Assembly (NCBI GenBank): GCA_028284905.1
Contig: JANQQU010000062.1
Span: 186,001 to 250,000, forward strand
Direction of reading: 5' to 3'
DNA length: 64,000 nt
From: Calditrichia bacterium
Lineage (GTDB): Bacteria > Calditrichota > Calditrichia > RBG-13-44-9 > J075
How positions within the stretch are numbered: position 1 is the stretch's first letter; each line of letters starts with the position of its first letter. Shown one piece after another: positions 44,701 to 52,816 of the stretch. The position numbers and the translations under genes were made by a program. A model generated the notes under the pieces. It saw nothing but the letters and a program-made list of their open reading frames with translations, did not search any database and was not told the origin of the DNA.

Positions 44701-45328
44701 TGGCACAACCCTGGCCGCTGGTGAATATATTGTTTTATGCCGTGATACAACCCAGTTTAAAACCGTTTTTCCTGCCGTAGATAATATGATCGGAAATATC
44801 GGCTATGGTTTCAGTGGGGGAGGGGAATTGCTTCGCGTCTTAAACCCCCAGGGAGTGCTTATCGACTTTGTTATTTACGACGACGTCGCCCCCTGGCCAA
44901 CAACACCGGATGGCGACGGTCCTACCCTGTCTTTATTAAATCCGGGTCTCGATAATGCCTTGCCGGGAAGCTGGGCAGCATCTAATGGCTTTGGCACTCC
45001 CGGTGCAATTAATGATGTATTCACTACCAACATCGACACGGAAGCTGGAAATCGCTTGCCTGAAAGATTTGCACTCGCCCAGAACTACCCAAATCCGTTC
45101 AATCCGCGCACCGAATTTCGCTTTGAACTGCCGGAGCGGCAAAAGGTAACCTTAACCATTTACGACATTCTCGGGCGCAAGGTAAAAACCCTGCTAAATG
45201 AAACTTTGCCTGCGGGGCATCATCGGGTTTCCTGGCAAGCAGCGGCGAATATTGCCAGCGGTATTTACGTTTACGAATTAAGCGGCAGAAGCGAACGATT
45301 GCGTAAAAAGATGATTCTGTTAAAATAG
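41780..45328 (+). CDS. Secreted CotH-kinase/lamin-tail protein with T9SS tail
   Basis: 1182 residues. Signal peptide 1-21. Modules in order: lamin-tail domain (about 22-100; IVINEVMASNDTTLFDEDGD), a galactose-binding-like insert (about 110-280), and a chitobiase C-terminal-like domain (about 365-440; IIRYTTDGTEPHAASPIY). A CotH kinase domain comes next (about 443-820; FRGEYGTSKIDYPLFPG, LRNSGNDWNNTMFRD, WRWLLFDTDFGLGLF). An InlB B-repeat (about 840-915), a second lamin-tail domain (about 920-1050) and a T9SS tail (about 1085-1182; FALAQNYPNPFNPRTEF) finish it. CotH domains in spore formers phosphorylate coat proteins. Here the kinase would act outside the cell, where the ATP source is unclear, so binding or a different chemistry is possible. 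It stands alone between terminators. Confidence 0.85.
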   Translation: MNIRLAFPFLLLLLISFSAQAQSIVINEVMASNDTTLFDEDGDSPDWIELYNSATTSQSLAGFTLSDNPESPDKWAIPELIMGAGEFLTVFASGKDRTFGAAHWETVIDQGDDWHYYVATTAAPANWKDVSFNPVSWPQGPSGFGYSDDDDATIVPQTLALFVRKSFQIDDINDVTAAYFHVDFDDGFVAYLNGVEIARDNLGIPGTPVPHTQGADTWREAEMYQGGQPLAYNLNDVQSLLQTGENVLAIQVHNNVVTSSDMSLIPFLTLGLSQTPANPRGINPLLTFSLPNLHTNFKLSSAGEPVVLADASGQIIDQVEPGEILTDVSFGRQPDGSSNWAYFPHATPGEANTTTGFSGFATKPTFSHNGGFYTSSISLTLNAPTGTIIRYTTDGTEPHAASPIYQNPIVIASTTVIRARGFSSGMLTDRAVSHTYFMNESITLPVISISTAPANLWDEGIGIYAFGNNYDPNFPFFGANFWEDWERPVHIELFEPDGTLGFSVDAGIKIFGGWSRGNPQKSLSVFFRGEYGTSKIDYPLFPGYDVDTFHSFVLRNSGNDWNNTMFRDALVQQRAFEMSNLDGQNYRPAILFLNGEYWGLHNIREKLNEEYLSTHFGVDPDNVDMLELDASIIEGSNQHYLALQGFMTGNSPANPQNYDYIQTQMDVDNFITYQALQIYVDNTDWPGNNIKYWRPQTSTGIWRWLLFDTDFGLGLFNGSNAQNNTLAFATADDGPGWPNPPWSTFMLRRLLQNAQFKFQFINRFGDIMNTAFRPANALLKINEMQSTLFPEMQRHFDHWGGNYTGWSGRVNSLKTFVNQRPINMINHINSYFNLPGTTTLILELSENNAGSIQVSSIQPDVYPWSGTYFQNVPLTLTAIPADGYEFVRWEGDMSATTQSITFTPNSSQSNLTAVFQPGNTISSEIVINEINYNSLVAVNPEDWVELYNNSDNTIDLSGWQFRDEEDIHIFSIPNGTTLAAGEYIVLCRDTTQFKTVFPAVDNMIGNIGYGFSGGGELLRVLNPQGVLIDFVIYDDVAPWPTTPDGDGPTLSLLNPGLDNALPGSWAASNGFGTPGAINDVFTTNIDTEAGNRLPERFALAQNYPNPFNPRTEFRFELPERQKVTLTIYDILGRKVKTLLNETLPAGHHRVSWQAAANIASGIYVYELSGRSERLRKKMILLK

Positions 45329-45342
45329 ATTATGTTATTTTA

Positions 45343-45400
45343 AACTGTCAACAGGGGATATACCTTCTTCGACATTTATCCCCTGTTGACAGTTGTTTTT
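45343..45400 (+). terminator. Long rho-independent terminator after the CotH-type gene
   Basis: AACTGTCAACAGGGGATA pairs with TATCCCCTGTTGACAGTT in an 18-bp perfect stem with a 16-base loop, followed by GTTTTT. Very stable. Confidence 0.9.
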
Positions 45401-45626
45401 AATCGGTTTAAAGCGACAAACTCCTTTCCCTGGCGAAAATCCTCAGCAGCCTAATCTTCTCAAAACTATCACAGGCCTCTAACATTTAAAATCCCTCAAC
45501 CGACTTTCGGCTTTTTATCCTATATTTTTTCAAGGCACGATAAAATCTTTTCCGGTGCCAATGAAACAGTCCACGATTTTTTACGCTATTAACAGTCACA
45601 TTCAAACCAAAACGTTTGATAAGATT

Positions 45627-46721
45627 ATGAAAACTCGCCTAAAATCATCGCTCATAATTTTAATCTTCCTGCTGGCAGGGAAGTTGGCAATGGCATATCC
45701 GGCAACGCCTGAATACGAAAAAGGAGTAATGCTCTTTCAGAATAAACACTATGCCGAAGCAGAAGTTGTTTTTTCCAATTTAGCCGGATTGCCGTTGTAT
45801 CAGGCCAGCGCCTCCCATTATCTTGGGCGAATTTCCTATCATTTTTGCGAGTATGACTCTGCTATTACCTGGCTGAAGAAAGCCGCTTCATTGGATTCAA
45901 CCAATGCTGACAACTATCTTTGGCTGGCCCGCAGCTATATCAAAAAGGGATTAAATGCCAGCATCTTCAAACGCCCCTTCCATGCGAAAAAAGCGAAATC
46001 ATATTATCAGGCCGGGCTGGAAGTCGACCCGGGCAACGTATATATCCGCCACGACCTTATACAGTATTATATGCATGTGCCGGGATTGCTGGGCGGGGGA
46101 AAAGACAAGGCCCTGTCTGAAGCGCAATTATTGGCAACAGAAAACCCCTGGGAAGGTTTCAAAGCCTATGGCACGGTATACACTCTTGATAAAAAATTCG
46201 CCCGGGCAGAAGAGAATTATCTTGACGCCCTGAAAGCGTATCCGAAAGATTTTCAATTCTATCTTCTTCTCGCAGGTTTGTATCAGCAGATGAATGACGA
46301 TGAGAAAGCATTGTCAGTCTATCGGCAGGCGGTGCAAGCCGCGCCAGAGCATTATTCTGAAATTTATTATAACAAGGGTCTTTTTTTACTGGCAAACAAG
46401 CAGTATGAAGATGCTTTCCTGGCTTTCGAAATGATTATCCGGAATGATCCAAATCATATGAGTGCTTATTATCAGTTGGGGTATACTGCTTTCGCCTGGG
46501 GCAACCACCTGGATGTCGCCGAAACCTGCCTGACAATCTACCTGCGCAATCAACCAAACACCTGCGATCCGACATTGGTTTCTGCCCACTACTATCTCGG
46601 AAAGATTTATGACTACCTGGGAAGCCCGGACAAGGCAGTTCAGGAATATCAATCCGCACTGGCAATCAATCCCGGTTATGATCCCGCCAAGAAGGCACTG
46701 AAGACATCCCGAAAGCCCTAA
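45627..46721 (+). CDS. Exported TPR protein
   Basis: About 364 residues. I start it at MKTRLKSSLIILIFLLAGK, a proper signal peptide ending AMAYP; an ATG 24 codons earlier would bury that signal and is unlikely. The mature part is a run of about eight tetratricopeptide repeats (YEKGVMLFQNKHYAEAE, YLAGLYQQMNDDEKAL-like units, YYLGKIYDYLGSPDKAVQEY). TPR superhelices bind other proteins, so it probably helps assemble an envelope complex; there is no partner in the immediate context. It stands in its own unit between a terminator and the sucA promoter. Confidence 0.8.
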   Translation: MKTRLKSSLIILIFLLAGKLAMAYPATPEYEKGVMLFQNKHYAEAEVVFSNLAGLPLYQASASHYLGRISYHFCEYDSAITWLKKAASLDSTNADNYLWLARSYIKKGLNASIFKRPFHAKKAKSYYQAGLEVDPGNVYIRHDLIQYYMHVPGLLGGGKDKALSEAQLLATENPWEGFKAYGTVYTLDKKFARAEENYLDALKAYPKDFQFYLLLAGLYQQMNDDEKALSVYRQAVQAAPEHYSEIYYNKGLFLLANKQYEDAFLAFEMIIRNDPNHMSAYYQLGYTAFAWGNHLDVAETCLTIYLRNQPNTCDPTLVSAHYYLGKIYDYLGSPDKAVQEYQSALAINPGYDPAKKALKTSRKP

Positions 46722-46798
46722 TTCCTCAGAATTCCAGGCTTGCCAACGCTATATTTTTAAATGTTTTTATCGCTACTGTTATTATTTCTCTTTCCTAA

Positions 46799-46827
46799 TT
46801 GACATTGAACAACATTCATAGTATTTT
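46799..46827 (+). promoter_or_regulatory. Promoter of the 2-oxoglutarate dehydrogenase operon
   Basis: Consensus TTGACA (46799-46804), exactly 17 bases, then TATTTT (46822-46827). Predicted start of transcription near 46834, giving a leader of about 100 bases before the preferred sucA start. Confidence 0.6.
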
Positions 46828-46836
46828 TTAGCCCTA

Positions 46837-46858
46837 TTCTTACGGTCATCGGTAAGAA
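46837..46858. promoter_or_regulatory. Dyad in the sucA leader
   Basis: TTCTTAC-GGTCATCG-GTAAGAA is a 7-8-7 inverted repeat at the predicted transcription start. It could be an operator or a 5' stem. An ATG at 46859 follows directly but has no ribosome site. Confidence 0.35.
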
Positions 46859-46936
46859 ATGGCGGCAGAAATCGATGGTTCTTCGAGTGGAAGCGGCTGC
46901 CTCAATCAGGGTAGAAAACAAAGATGTAAGGATGAC

Positions 46937-49699
46937 ATGGACAAATTATCGTATCTCAATAATGCCCATCCAGATTATATAGATTCCCTATACAAAGATT
47001 ATCAAAAAGATCCGGAGTCGGTAGATGCCGGCTGGCGGAAATTTTTTGAAGGGTTCGAATTTGCGCAATCGCAGGGGAATGGCAAACCCGCGCTGCAGGG
47101 ATTATCCCCGGAACGGCGTAAAGAAGTAAATGTGTTGAACCTGATCAATGCCTACCGCACCCGGGGACATCTATTCACCAACACCAATCCAGTGAGAGAG
47201 CGGCGTAAATACAAACCGGGCTTAGAATTAAGTCAATTCAGCCTTAGTGATGAAGACCTGGATACTACCTTCGAGGCCGGTTCTGAAATCGGCATTGGCC
47301 CTGCGAAACTCAGTGAAATCATCAATCACCTCGAGACCACTTATTGCAGCTCGATTGGTGCGGAATATATGTTTATTCGGGTGCCGGAAAGAGTAAAGTG
47401 GCTGCGGAATCGAATGGAAAGCTCTCGTAATATTCCGAATTTTAGCATCGAAGAAAAACGCCATATCCTCAAAAAACTCAACCAAGCTGTTGTATTCGAA
47501 AACTTTTTGCATACCAAATATGTCGGTCAAAAACGATTCGCGCTTTCCGGTGGGGAAACAATCATTCCCGCCCTGGATGCCATCATCCAAAAAGGGGCTG
47601 CATTAGGCGTGGAAGAATTCGTGATCGGCATGGCCCATCGCGGACGCCTGAATGTATTAACGAATATTCTTGGCAAATCCTACCAGGATGTCCTTGCTGA
47701 GTTCGAGGGCGCGGATTATGAAGATGCGGTATTTGAGGGAGATGTAAAGTATCACCTCGGATTTTCCAGCAATGTTCAAACGATGCGCGGCAAACAGGTT
47801 CACCTGAGTCTCGCAGCAAACCCTTCGCATCTGGAAGCTGTGAATCCGGTGGTAGAAGGCATGGTTCGCGCTAAAATGGACAAACGCTATAATGGCGATC
47901 CGAAAAAAATTGCCCCGATTCTTATTCACGGCGATGCAGCGATTTCCGGCCAGGGGATCGTTTATGAAGTGATTCAGATGTCTCTGCTGGATGGTTATAA
48001 AACCGGGGGCACTATACATCTTGTCATCAACAATCAGATTGGTTTTACAACCAACTACCTCGATGGCCGCTCCAGCACTTACTGTACCGACGTTGCCAAA
48101 GTGACCCTGTCACCAGTGTTTCACGTAAACGGAGACGATGTCGAAGCGGTTGTTCAGGCAATTATTATGGCGATGGAATATCGGCAAACGTTCCATACGG
48201 ATGTGTTTATCGATGTTCTCGGATATCGCAAATACGGCCATAATGAATCTGATGAACCGCGCTTTACCCAGCCGAAACTTTATAAGGCGATCTCCAAACA
48301 TCCCGACCCGCGGCAGATTTACGAACGGAAGCTGCTCCAGAAAAGTGAAGTGGAGCAAGGGCTGGCTCGCGAAATGGAAAAAGAGTTCCAGGATTTACTC
48401 CAATTCCGCCTGGAAGAAGCGCGCAACATGAAAAAGGCCAAGGATATCTCCGCCTTTAAGGTCGATTGGAAAAAATATCGCAAACCGAAGGCTGAGGACT
48501 TTGAGAAGTCTCCGCCAAGTGGTATTCCAGCGAAAACACTTGATGCGATTGCAGAGAAAGTTTTCAAGATTCCCAAAGAGATTAACGCCTTTCGTAAAAT
48601 TCGCCGAATATACGAGGATCGTGAAAAACGGTTTGACTCCGGCGAGAATTTCGATTGGGCAATGGGAGAAGCTCTTGCCTATGGATCAATGCTCAACGAA
48701 AGCATTCCCATTCGGATTTCCGGACAGGATGTTGAAAGAGGCACCTTTTCACATCGCCATGCGATTGTTATCGGGGAAGAAAAGGAAGATGAATACATTC
48801 CCCTGAAGAATATTCATCCTGATCAAGGACAATTCCAAATCTATAATTCACTGCTCTCCGAGTATGGCGTTCTGGGATTCGAATATGGATACGCAACATC
48901 TTATCCGGATGCATTAACGATTTGGGAAGCGCAGTTCGGCGATTTTGCCAATGGCTGTCAGATCATTTTTGATCAGTTCATTTCCTGTTCCCAGGCAAAG
49001 TGGAAGCGCTACAATGGCCTGGTGATGTATTTACCGCATGGCTACGAAGGACAGGGGCCGGAGCACTCCTCAGCCCGTATCGAGCGTTATTTGAGCCTAT
49101 GCGCCCAGAACAACATGATTGTCGCAAACTGCACCACGCCGGCAAATCTTTTTCATATTCTCCGCCGGCAAATCGCTTATCCATTTCGACTACCCCTAGT
49201 GCTTTTCACCCCAAAGAGCCTGTTACGCCACAGCAAATGCGTTAGTAAACGCTCAGACTTTATTGGCAAAAAAGCCTTTCAGGAAGTCATCGATGATAGC
49301 TACGTTGATGTGAAAAAAGTGAAGCGGGTCTTGTTCTGTAGTGGGAAAATCTACTATGATTTATTAGAGCAACAAGAAAATGATAAACGCAAGGATGTTG
49401 CCATTATCCGCCTGGAGCAACTGTATCCATTTCCGGAGAATCAGCTAAAAGGAATCATTGCCCGTTACAAGAATGCCGATGAATATTTTTGGGTTCAGGA
49501 AGAGCCGGAGAACATGGGCCCCTGGGGATTTCTCCGCCGTAAATTTAAACTGGTCCGGACGCGCCTGATCGCCAGACAGGAAAGTCCCAGTCCGGCAACC
49601 GGTATTCACAGTCATCATGTGCGGGAACAGCAAGCGATTGTAGACCACGCATTTGGTAAAGCCCTGACGCATCAGAAAGTGGTTGATGCACCTCAATAA
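46937..49699 (+). CDS. sucA: 2-oxoglutarate dehydrogenase E1 component
   Basis: 920 residues from the start MDKLSYLNNAHPDYIDSLY, which is where SucA proteins normally begin; TAAGGA lies six bases upstream. An in-frame ATG 26 codons earlier encodes a Ser/Gly-rich stretch without counterpart in the family. The thiamine-diphosphate enzyme decarboxylates 2-oxoglutarate and passes the succinyl group to E2. Seen: the N-terminal E2-binding segment, GMAHRGRLNVLTNIL, HGDAAISGQGIVYE with INNQIGFTTN for the cofactor, SHRHAI and YGVLGFEYGYATSYP in the transketolase-like domain. The odhB gene follows after 30 bases. No E3 (lpd) is in the window. Confidence 0.96.
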   Translation: MDKLSYLNNAHPDYIDSLYKDYQKDPESVDAGWRKFFEGFEFAQSQGNGKPALQGLSPERRKEVNVLNLINAYRTRGHLFTNTNPVRERRKYKPGLELSQFSLSDEDLDTTFEAGSEIGIGPAKLSEIINHLETTYCSSIGAEYMFIRVPERVKWLRNRMESSRNIPNFSIEEKRHILKKLNQAVVFENFLHTKYVGQKRFALSGGETIIPALDAIIQKGAALGVEEFVIGMAHRGRLNVLTNILGKSYQDVLAEFEGADYEDAVFEGDVKYHLGFSSNVQTMRGKQVHLSLAANPSHLEAVNPVVEGMVRAKMDKRYNGDPKKIAPILIHGDAAISGQGIVYEVIQMSLLDGYKTGGTIHLVINNQIGFTTNYLDGRSSTYCTDVAKVTLSPVFHVNGDDVEAVVQAIIMAMEYRQTFHTDVFIDVLGYRKYGHNESDEPRFTQPKLYKAISKHPDPRQIYERKLLQKSEVEQGLAREMEKEFQDLLQFRLEEARNMKKAKDISAFKVDWKKYRKPKAEDFEKSPPSGIPAKTLDAIAEKVFKIPKEINAFRKIRRIYEDREKRFDSGENFDWAMGEALAYGSMLNESIPIRISGQDVERGTFSHRHAIVIGEEKEDEYIPLKNIHPDQGQFQIYNSLLSEYGVLGFEYGYATSYPDALTIWEAQFGDFANGCQIIFDQFISCSQAKWKRYNGLVMYLPHGYEGQGPEHSSARIERYLSLCAQNNMIVANCTTPANLFHILRRQIAYPFRLPLVLFTPKSLLRHSKCVSKRSDFIGKKAFQEVIDDSYVDVKKVKRVLFCSGKIYYDLLEQQENDKRKDVAIIRLEQLYPFPENQLKGIIARYKNADEYFWVQEEPENMGPWGFLRRKFKLVRTRLIARQESPSPATGIHSHHVREQQAIVDHAFGKALTHQKVVDAPQ

Positions 49700-49729
49700 T
49701 CCAGACGATTGATAACCGAAGGAATAAGC

Positions 49730-51301
49730 ATGAGTTTTGAAATAAAAGTACCGGCAGTTGGCGAATCGATTACAGAAGTGACTATCGCTCAGTGGCTCAA
49801 GAAAGATGGGGATTTTGTCAATCCGGATGATTTAATCTGTGAGATTGAATCGGATAAAGCCTCCTTCGAAATTCCTGCCGAACAAGCCGGTATTTTGAAA
49901 ATTTTGGTACCGGAAGGTGAGATTGCCCAGGTTGGCGGCAACATTGCCCGCATCGAAGCAGGCGGAACAAATGGCAAATCCGCAACGCCAGAAACAACCG
50001 CTGAAGCAGCAACGCCTCCCGCAGCGACACAACCTGCGCCGGCTACCGGCAGCAGTGGCGGCAGCACCCATGCAATACGGATCCCCACTGTTGGCGAATC
50101 GATTACAGAAGTCGTCCTGGCCCAATGGCTCAAAAAGGATGGAGAGACCGTTTCAGCAGATGATTTGGTTTGTGAAATCGAATCAGATAAGGCATCCTTC
50201 GAGATTCCGGCTGAACAAGCTGGTGTGCTCCGGCACAAAGTCGGCGAAGGCGCCACTGTCGAAATCAATGCTGTGATTGCAGAAATTAGTGGTGACGGCA
50301 CAGCAACTGCGCCCGCTGCAACACCGGCAGCAGAAGCGCCCGCTGCAACAAGTCCGGCACCTGCGGCGGCGGCAGCACCGACCAGTAATCCGGAACGCAC
50401 ATTTAAAATTTCTCCTGTCGCCGAGAAGATTCTTCAGGAGGCAGGTTTATCACCGGCAGATGTCACTGGCAGCGGTCCCGGTGGACGTATCACAAAAGAT
50501 GATGCACTTTCTGCAATCATTCACGCCTACAAATCTGCAGGCAATGGCGGTGTTGGCACAAAAGCACCGGAAACTCCTGCTGCTGAGGATTCATCGGGCG
50601 AACGGGAAACCCGGCGGGAACGTCTTTCATCCCTGAGAAGGACCATTGCGAAACGCCTGGTAACCGTTAAGAATGAAACGGCCATGCTCACCACTTTTAA
50701 CGAGGCGGATATGTCTGCCATTAAAAAGCTGCGCGGACAATACAAGGAGATGTTTAAAGAAAAGCATGAAGTGGGATTAGGTTTCATGTCCTTCTTTACT
50801 AAGGCCGTCTGCATGGCAACAAAGGAATGGCCGGCAGTTAACGCGATGATTGATGGCGACTATATTGTTTATAACGACTATTGTGATGTCTCAATCGCAG
50901 TTTCCACGCCACGCGGTTTGGTGGTGCCGGTTATTAGAAATGCCGACAAAATGTCTCTGGCCGAGATAGAGAAAGAGATAATTGTATTGGCGAAAAAAGC
51001 CCGCGATGGTAAATTAACCATAGAAGAAATGACCGGTGGGACCTTCACGATTACTAACGGAGGCGTCTTTGGTTCGATGATGTCCACCCCAATCATCAAT
51101 GCCCCACAGTCGGCGATTCTGGGAATGCACAACATTGTTGATCGCCCGGTTGTTGTCAATGGAGAGGTGGCGGTTCGGCCGATCATGTATTTGGCGCTGT
51201 CTTATGACCATCGGATTATTGATGGGCGTGAGTCTGTCAGTTTTCTCTATCGGGTAAAACAATTACTTGAAGATCCGGCAAGAATGCTATTGGACATCTA
51301 A
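49730..51301 (+). CDS. sucB: Dihydrolipoyl succinyltransferase (E2) with two lipoyl domains
   Basis: 523 residues from [13 protein letters not shown], preceded by GAAGGA; an upstream TTG is not needed. Two lipoyl domains (lipoylated Lys43 and Lys154 in identical [15 protein letters not shown]), joined by Ala/Pro/Thr-rich linkers, precede an E1/E3-binding domain (about 224-255; [21 protein letters not shown]). The catalytic core ends with SYDHRIIDG (His494, Asp498). It transfers the succinyl group to CoA. Most SucB proteins have one lipoyl domain, so the duplication is unusual for a 2-oxoglutarate complex; a branched-chain or pyruvate E2 is possible, but pairing with sucA argues for succinyl transfer. 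Confidence 0.9.
   Translation: MSFEIKVPAVGESITEVTIAQWLKKDGDFVNPDDLICEIESDKASFEIPAEQAGILKILVPEGEIAQVGGNIARIEAGGTNGKSATPETTAEAATPPAATQPAPATGSSGGSTHAIRIPTVGESITEVVLAQWLKKDGETVSADDLVCEIESDKASFEIPAEQAGVLRHKVGEGATVEINAVIAEISGDGTATAPAATPAAEAPAATSPAPAAAAAPTSNPERTFKISPVAEKILQEAGLSPADVTGSGPGGRITKDDALSAIIHAYKSAGNGGVGTKAPETPAAEDSSGERETRRERLSSLRRTIAKRLVTVKNETAMLTTFNEADMSAIKKLRGQYKEMFKEKHEVGLGFMSFFTKAVCMATKEWPAVNAMIDGDYIVYNDYCDVSIAVSTPRGLVVPVIRNADKMSLAEIEKEIIVLAKKARDGKLTIEEMTGGTFTITNGGVFGSMMSTPIINAPQSAILGMHNIVDRPVVVNGEVAVRPIMYLALSYDHRIIDGRESVSFLYRVKQLLEDPARMLLDI
49757..50112 (+). repeat. Direct repeat from lipoyl-domain duplication
   Basis: A 23-base exact repeat at 49757-49779 and 50090-50112 (333 bases, 111 codons apart) marks the start of each lipoyl domain. 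The segments around both lipoyl lysines are also highly similar at DNA level. This points to recent tandem duplication or gene conversion. Confidence 0.85.
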
Positions 51302-51312
51302 TTGCGGAATTT

Positions 51313-51334
51313 GGTTTGATAAATTCGTCAAACC
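51313..51334. promoter_or_regulatory. Dyad between sucB and the ferredoxin gene
   Basis: GGTTTGA-TAAATTCG-TCAAACC, a perfect 7-8-7 inverted repeat, 11 bases after the sucB stop. TATATT (51338-51343) follows and could be a -10 element, so the dyad sits where an operator of the ferredoxin promoter would be. No T-run, hence a terminator is less likely. Confidence 0.45.
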
Positions 51335-51372
51335 GCTATATATTAGCCACTAATCAATCTGAGGAGCACATT

Positions 51373-51669
51373 ATGACCTACATTATTACTGAACCCTGTG
51401 TTGGCGTATGCGATACTGCCTGTGTGGATGTTTGCCCGGTAGACTGTATCTACCCAGCTGAAGGACTCGAATTGAACGACGAAGACAAAGAAAAAATGAG
51501 AACGACGAAAGAGATGCTCTACATTCATCCCGAAGAATGTATCGATTGCGGCGCCTGCGAGCCGGAGTGCCCGGTCGAAGCTATTTTCGCTGAGGATGAA
51601 GTGCCGGAAGAGTGGAACGACTTCATTAGCAAAAACTACGAACGTTTCGACATGGAGCCGGAAGGCTAG
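51373..51669 (+). CDS. fdxA: FdxA-type ferredoxin with two iron-sulfur clusters
   Basis: 98 residues from MTYIITEPC, preceded by GAGGAG. Cysteines at 9, 13, 17, 21 and 25, and a second set in [12 protein letters not shown], match the 7Fe or 8Fe ferredoxins that carry electrons for oxidoreductases in the cytoplasm. The two halves are joined by an insertion of about 15 charged residues ([16 protein letters not shown]), longer than in typical FdxA. It sits after the 2-oxoglutarate dehydrogenase genes, so a role as electron acceptor in 2-oxoacid or related metabolism is conceivable, though the complex itself uses NAD+. A strong terminator follows. Confidence 0.9.
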   Translation: MTYIITEPCVGVCDTACVDVCPVDCIYPAEGLELNDEDKEKMRTTKEMLYIHPEECIDCGACEPECPVEAIFAEDEVPEEWNDFISKNYERFDMEPEG

Positions 51670-51711
51670 CAGCCCAAATCGTTTAATTTGATTTTATAGT
51701 CAACAAGCCTT

Positions 51712-51780
51712 AGTGGCAGTTGCAGTAGCAGTGGCAGGAATTGAAGTATACTGCCGTTGCAAATGCAACTGCCACTTTTT
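51712..51780 (+). terminator. Rho-independent terminator after fdxA
   Basis: AGTGGCAGTTGCA (51712-51724) pairs with TGCAACTGCCACT (51764-51776), with a second inner stem GGCAG/CTGCC, then TTTTTGTTT. It forms a long two-tiered hairpin. Confidence 0.85.
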
Positions 51781-51812
51781 GTTTATTCCTAATCGTATTG
51801 ACAAGGTTTTCT

Positions 51813-52802
51813 ATGCCAGTTATTGAGTCTACCTATCGCCCTCCTGCGTTGCTTTTCAATGGTCATTTTCAAACGATTTACACTTCTTTGTTTCGCCGTA
51901 CGCCGGATGTTCCCTATGAACGGGAAAGAATTCTAACCCCGGATGATGATTTTCTCGACCTGGATTGGCTGAGGGTAGGGGAGCGCAAAGTTGCGATTCT
52001 CTCTCACGGTCTGGAGGGCAATACCCAAAGAGATTACATGAAGGGAATGGCGCGAACCCTGACGGCAGGCGGTTGGGATGTGCTCGCCTGGAATTTTCGG
52101 GGATGCAGCGGAGAGCCGAATCAGCAACTCTACTCGTATCACAGCGGCGCCACTCATGACCTGCATACAGTAATTTCTCATGTTCTTGAGAACCACTCTT
52201 ACAGCGAGATCGCGTTAATCGGATTCAGTCTCGGCGGAAATATGACCTTGAAATATCTCGGGGAACGTGGCGCGAATGTTTATCCGCAAATCAAACGGGC
52301 AGTTGCTTTCTCGGTGCCGATAGATTTGGCTTCCTCCGGCGTAGAATTGGCCAAACCGGCTAACAGGATGTATATGATTCGCTTTCTACGTTATCTGCGG
52401 GAAAAGTTGGAAATCAAACAAATGTTATTCCCCGGCGAAATCGATCTTACTGATTACAATAAGATCAAAGATTTTCAGGGATTTGACGATCGTTACACCG
52501 CGCCATTACATGGTTTTCGGGATGCGCAGGATTACTGGGCGCAAAGCAGCAGCAAACAGTTCCTCACCAGCATCACCGTGCCCACCCTATTGATAAACGC
52601 CAAAAATGACCCTTTTCTCTCCAAAGAATGTTTTCCGGTATCAGAAGCGGAACAAAATGGTAATTTTTTCTTAGAAGTACCAGCGTCCGGTGGACATGTC
52701 GGTTTTATCACCTTTGGCAATTCCGGGCATTATTGGTCGGAAGCCCGGGCCGCGGTATTCCTCAACAGTGAAAATCCGGAAACCGTTTCCGTGCCGGCAT
52801 AA
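51813..52802 (+). CDS. Alpha/beta hydrolase of the YheT family
   Basis: 330 residues from MPVIESTYRPPALLFNGHFQ, the usual family start; an upstream ATG only adds a stretch lying in the fdxA terminator. It has the HGLEGN oxyanion region, WNFRGCSGEPN, the nucleophile Ser139 in IGFSLGGN, an Asp in NAKNDPF and a His in SGGHVGF near the C terminus, so the triad looks complete. YheT proteins are predicted carboxylesterases of unknown natural substrate. No signal peptide: cytoplasmic. The next gene starts 14 bases on, so they may share a message. Confidence 0.88.
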   Translation: MPVIESTYRPPALLFNGHFQTIYTSLFRRTPDVPYERERILTPDDDFLDLDWLRVGERKVAILSHGLEGNTQRDYMKGMARTLTAGGWDVLAWNFRGCSGEPNQQLYSYHSGATHDLHTVISHVLENHSYSEIALIGFSLGGNMTLKYLGERGANVYPQIKRAVAFSVPIDLASSGVELAKPANRMYMIRFLRYLREKLEIKQMLFPGEIDLTDYNKIKDFQGFDDRYTAPLHGFRDAQDYWAQSSSKQFLTSITVPTLLINAKNDPFLSKECFPVSEAEQNGNFFLEVPASGGHVGFITFGNSGHYWSEARAAVFLNSENPETVSVPA

Positions 52803-52816
52803 AAGAAACTTTTGTA

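Noticed and set aside
46859-46936. Extended N terminus of SucA
   Set aside because: Ser/Gly-rich stretch without counterpart in the family, no ribosome site before its ATG, and the conserved start has one.
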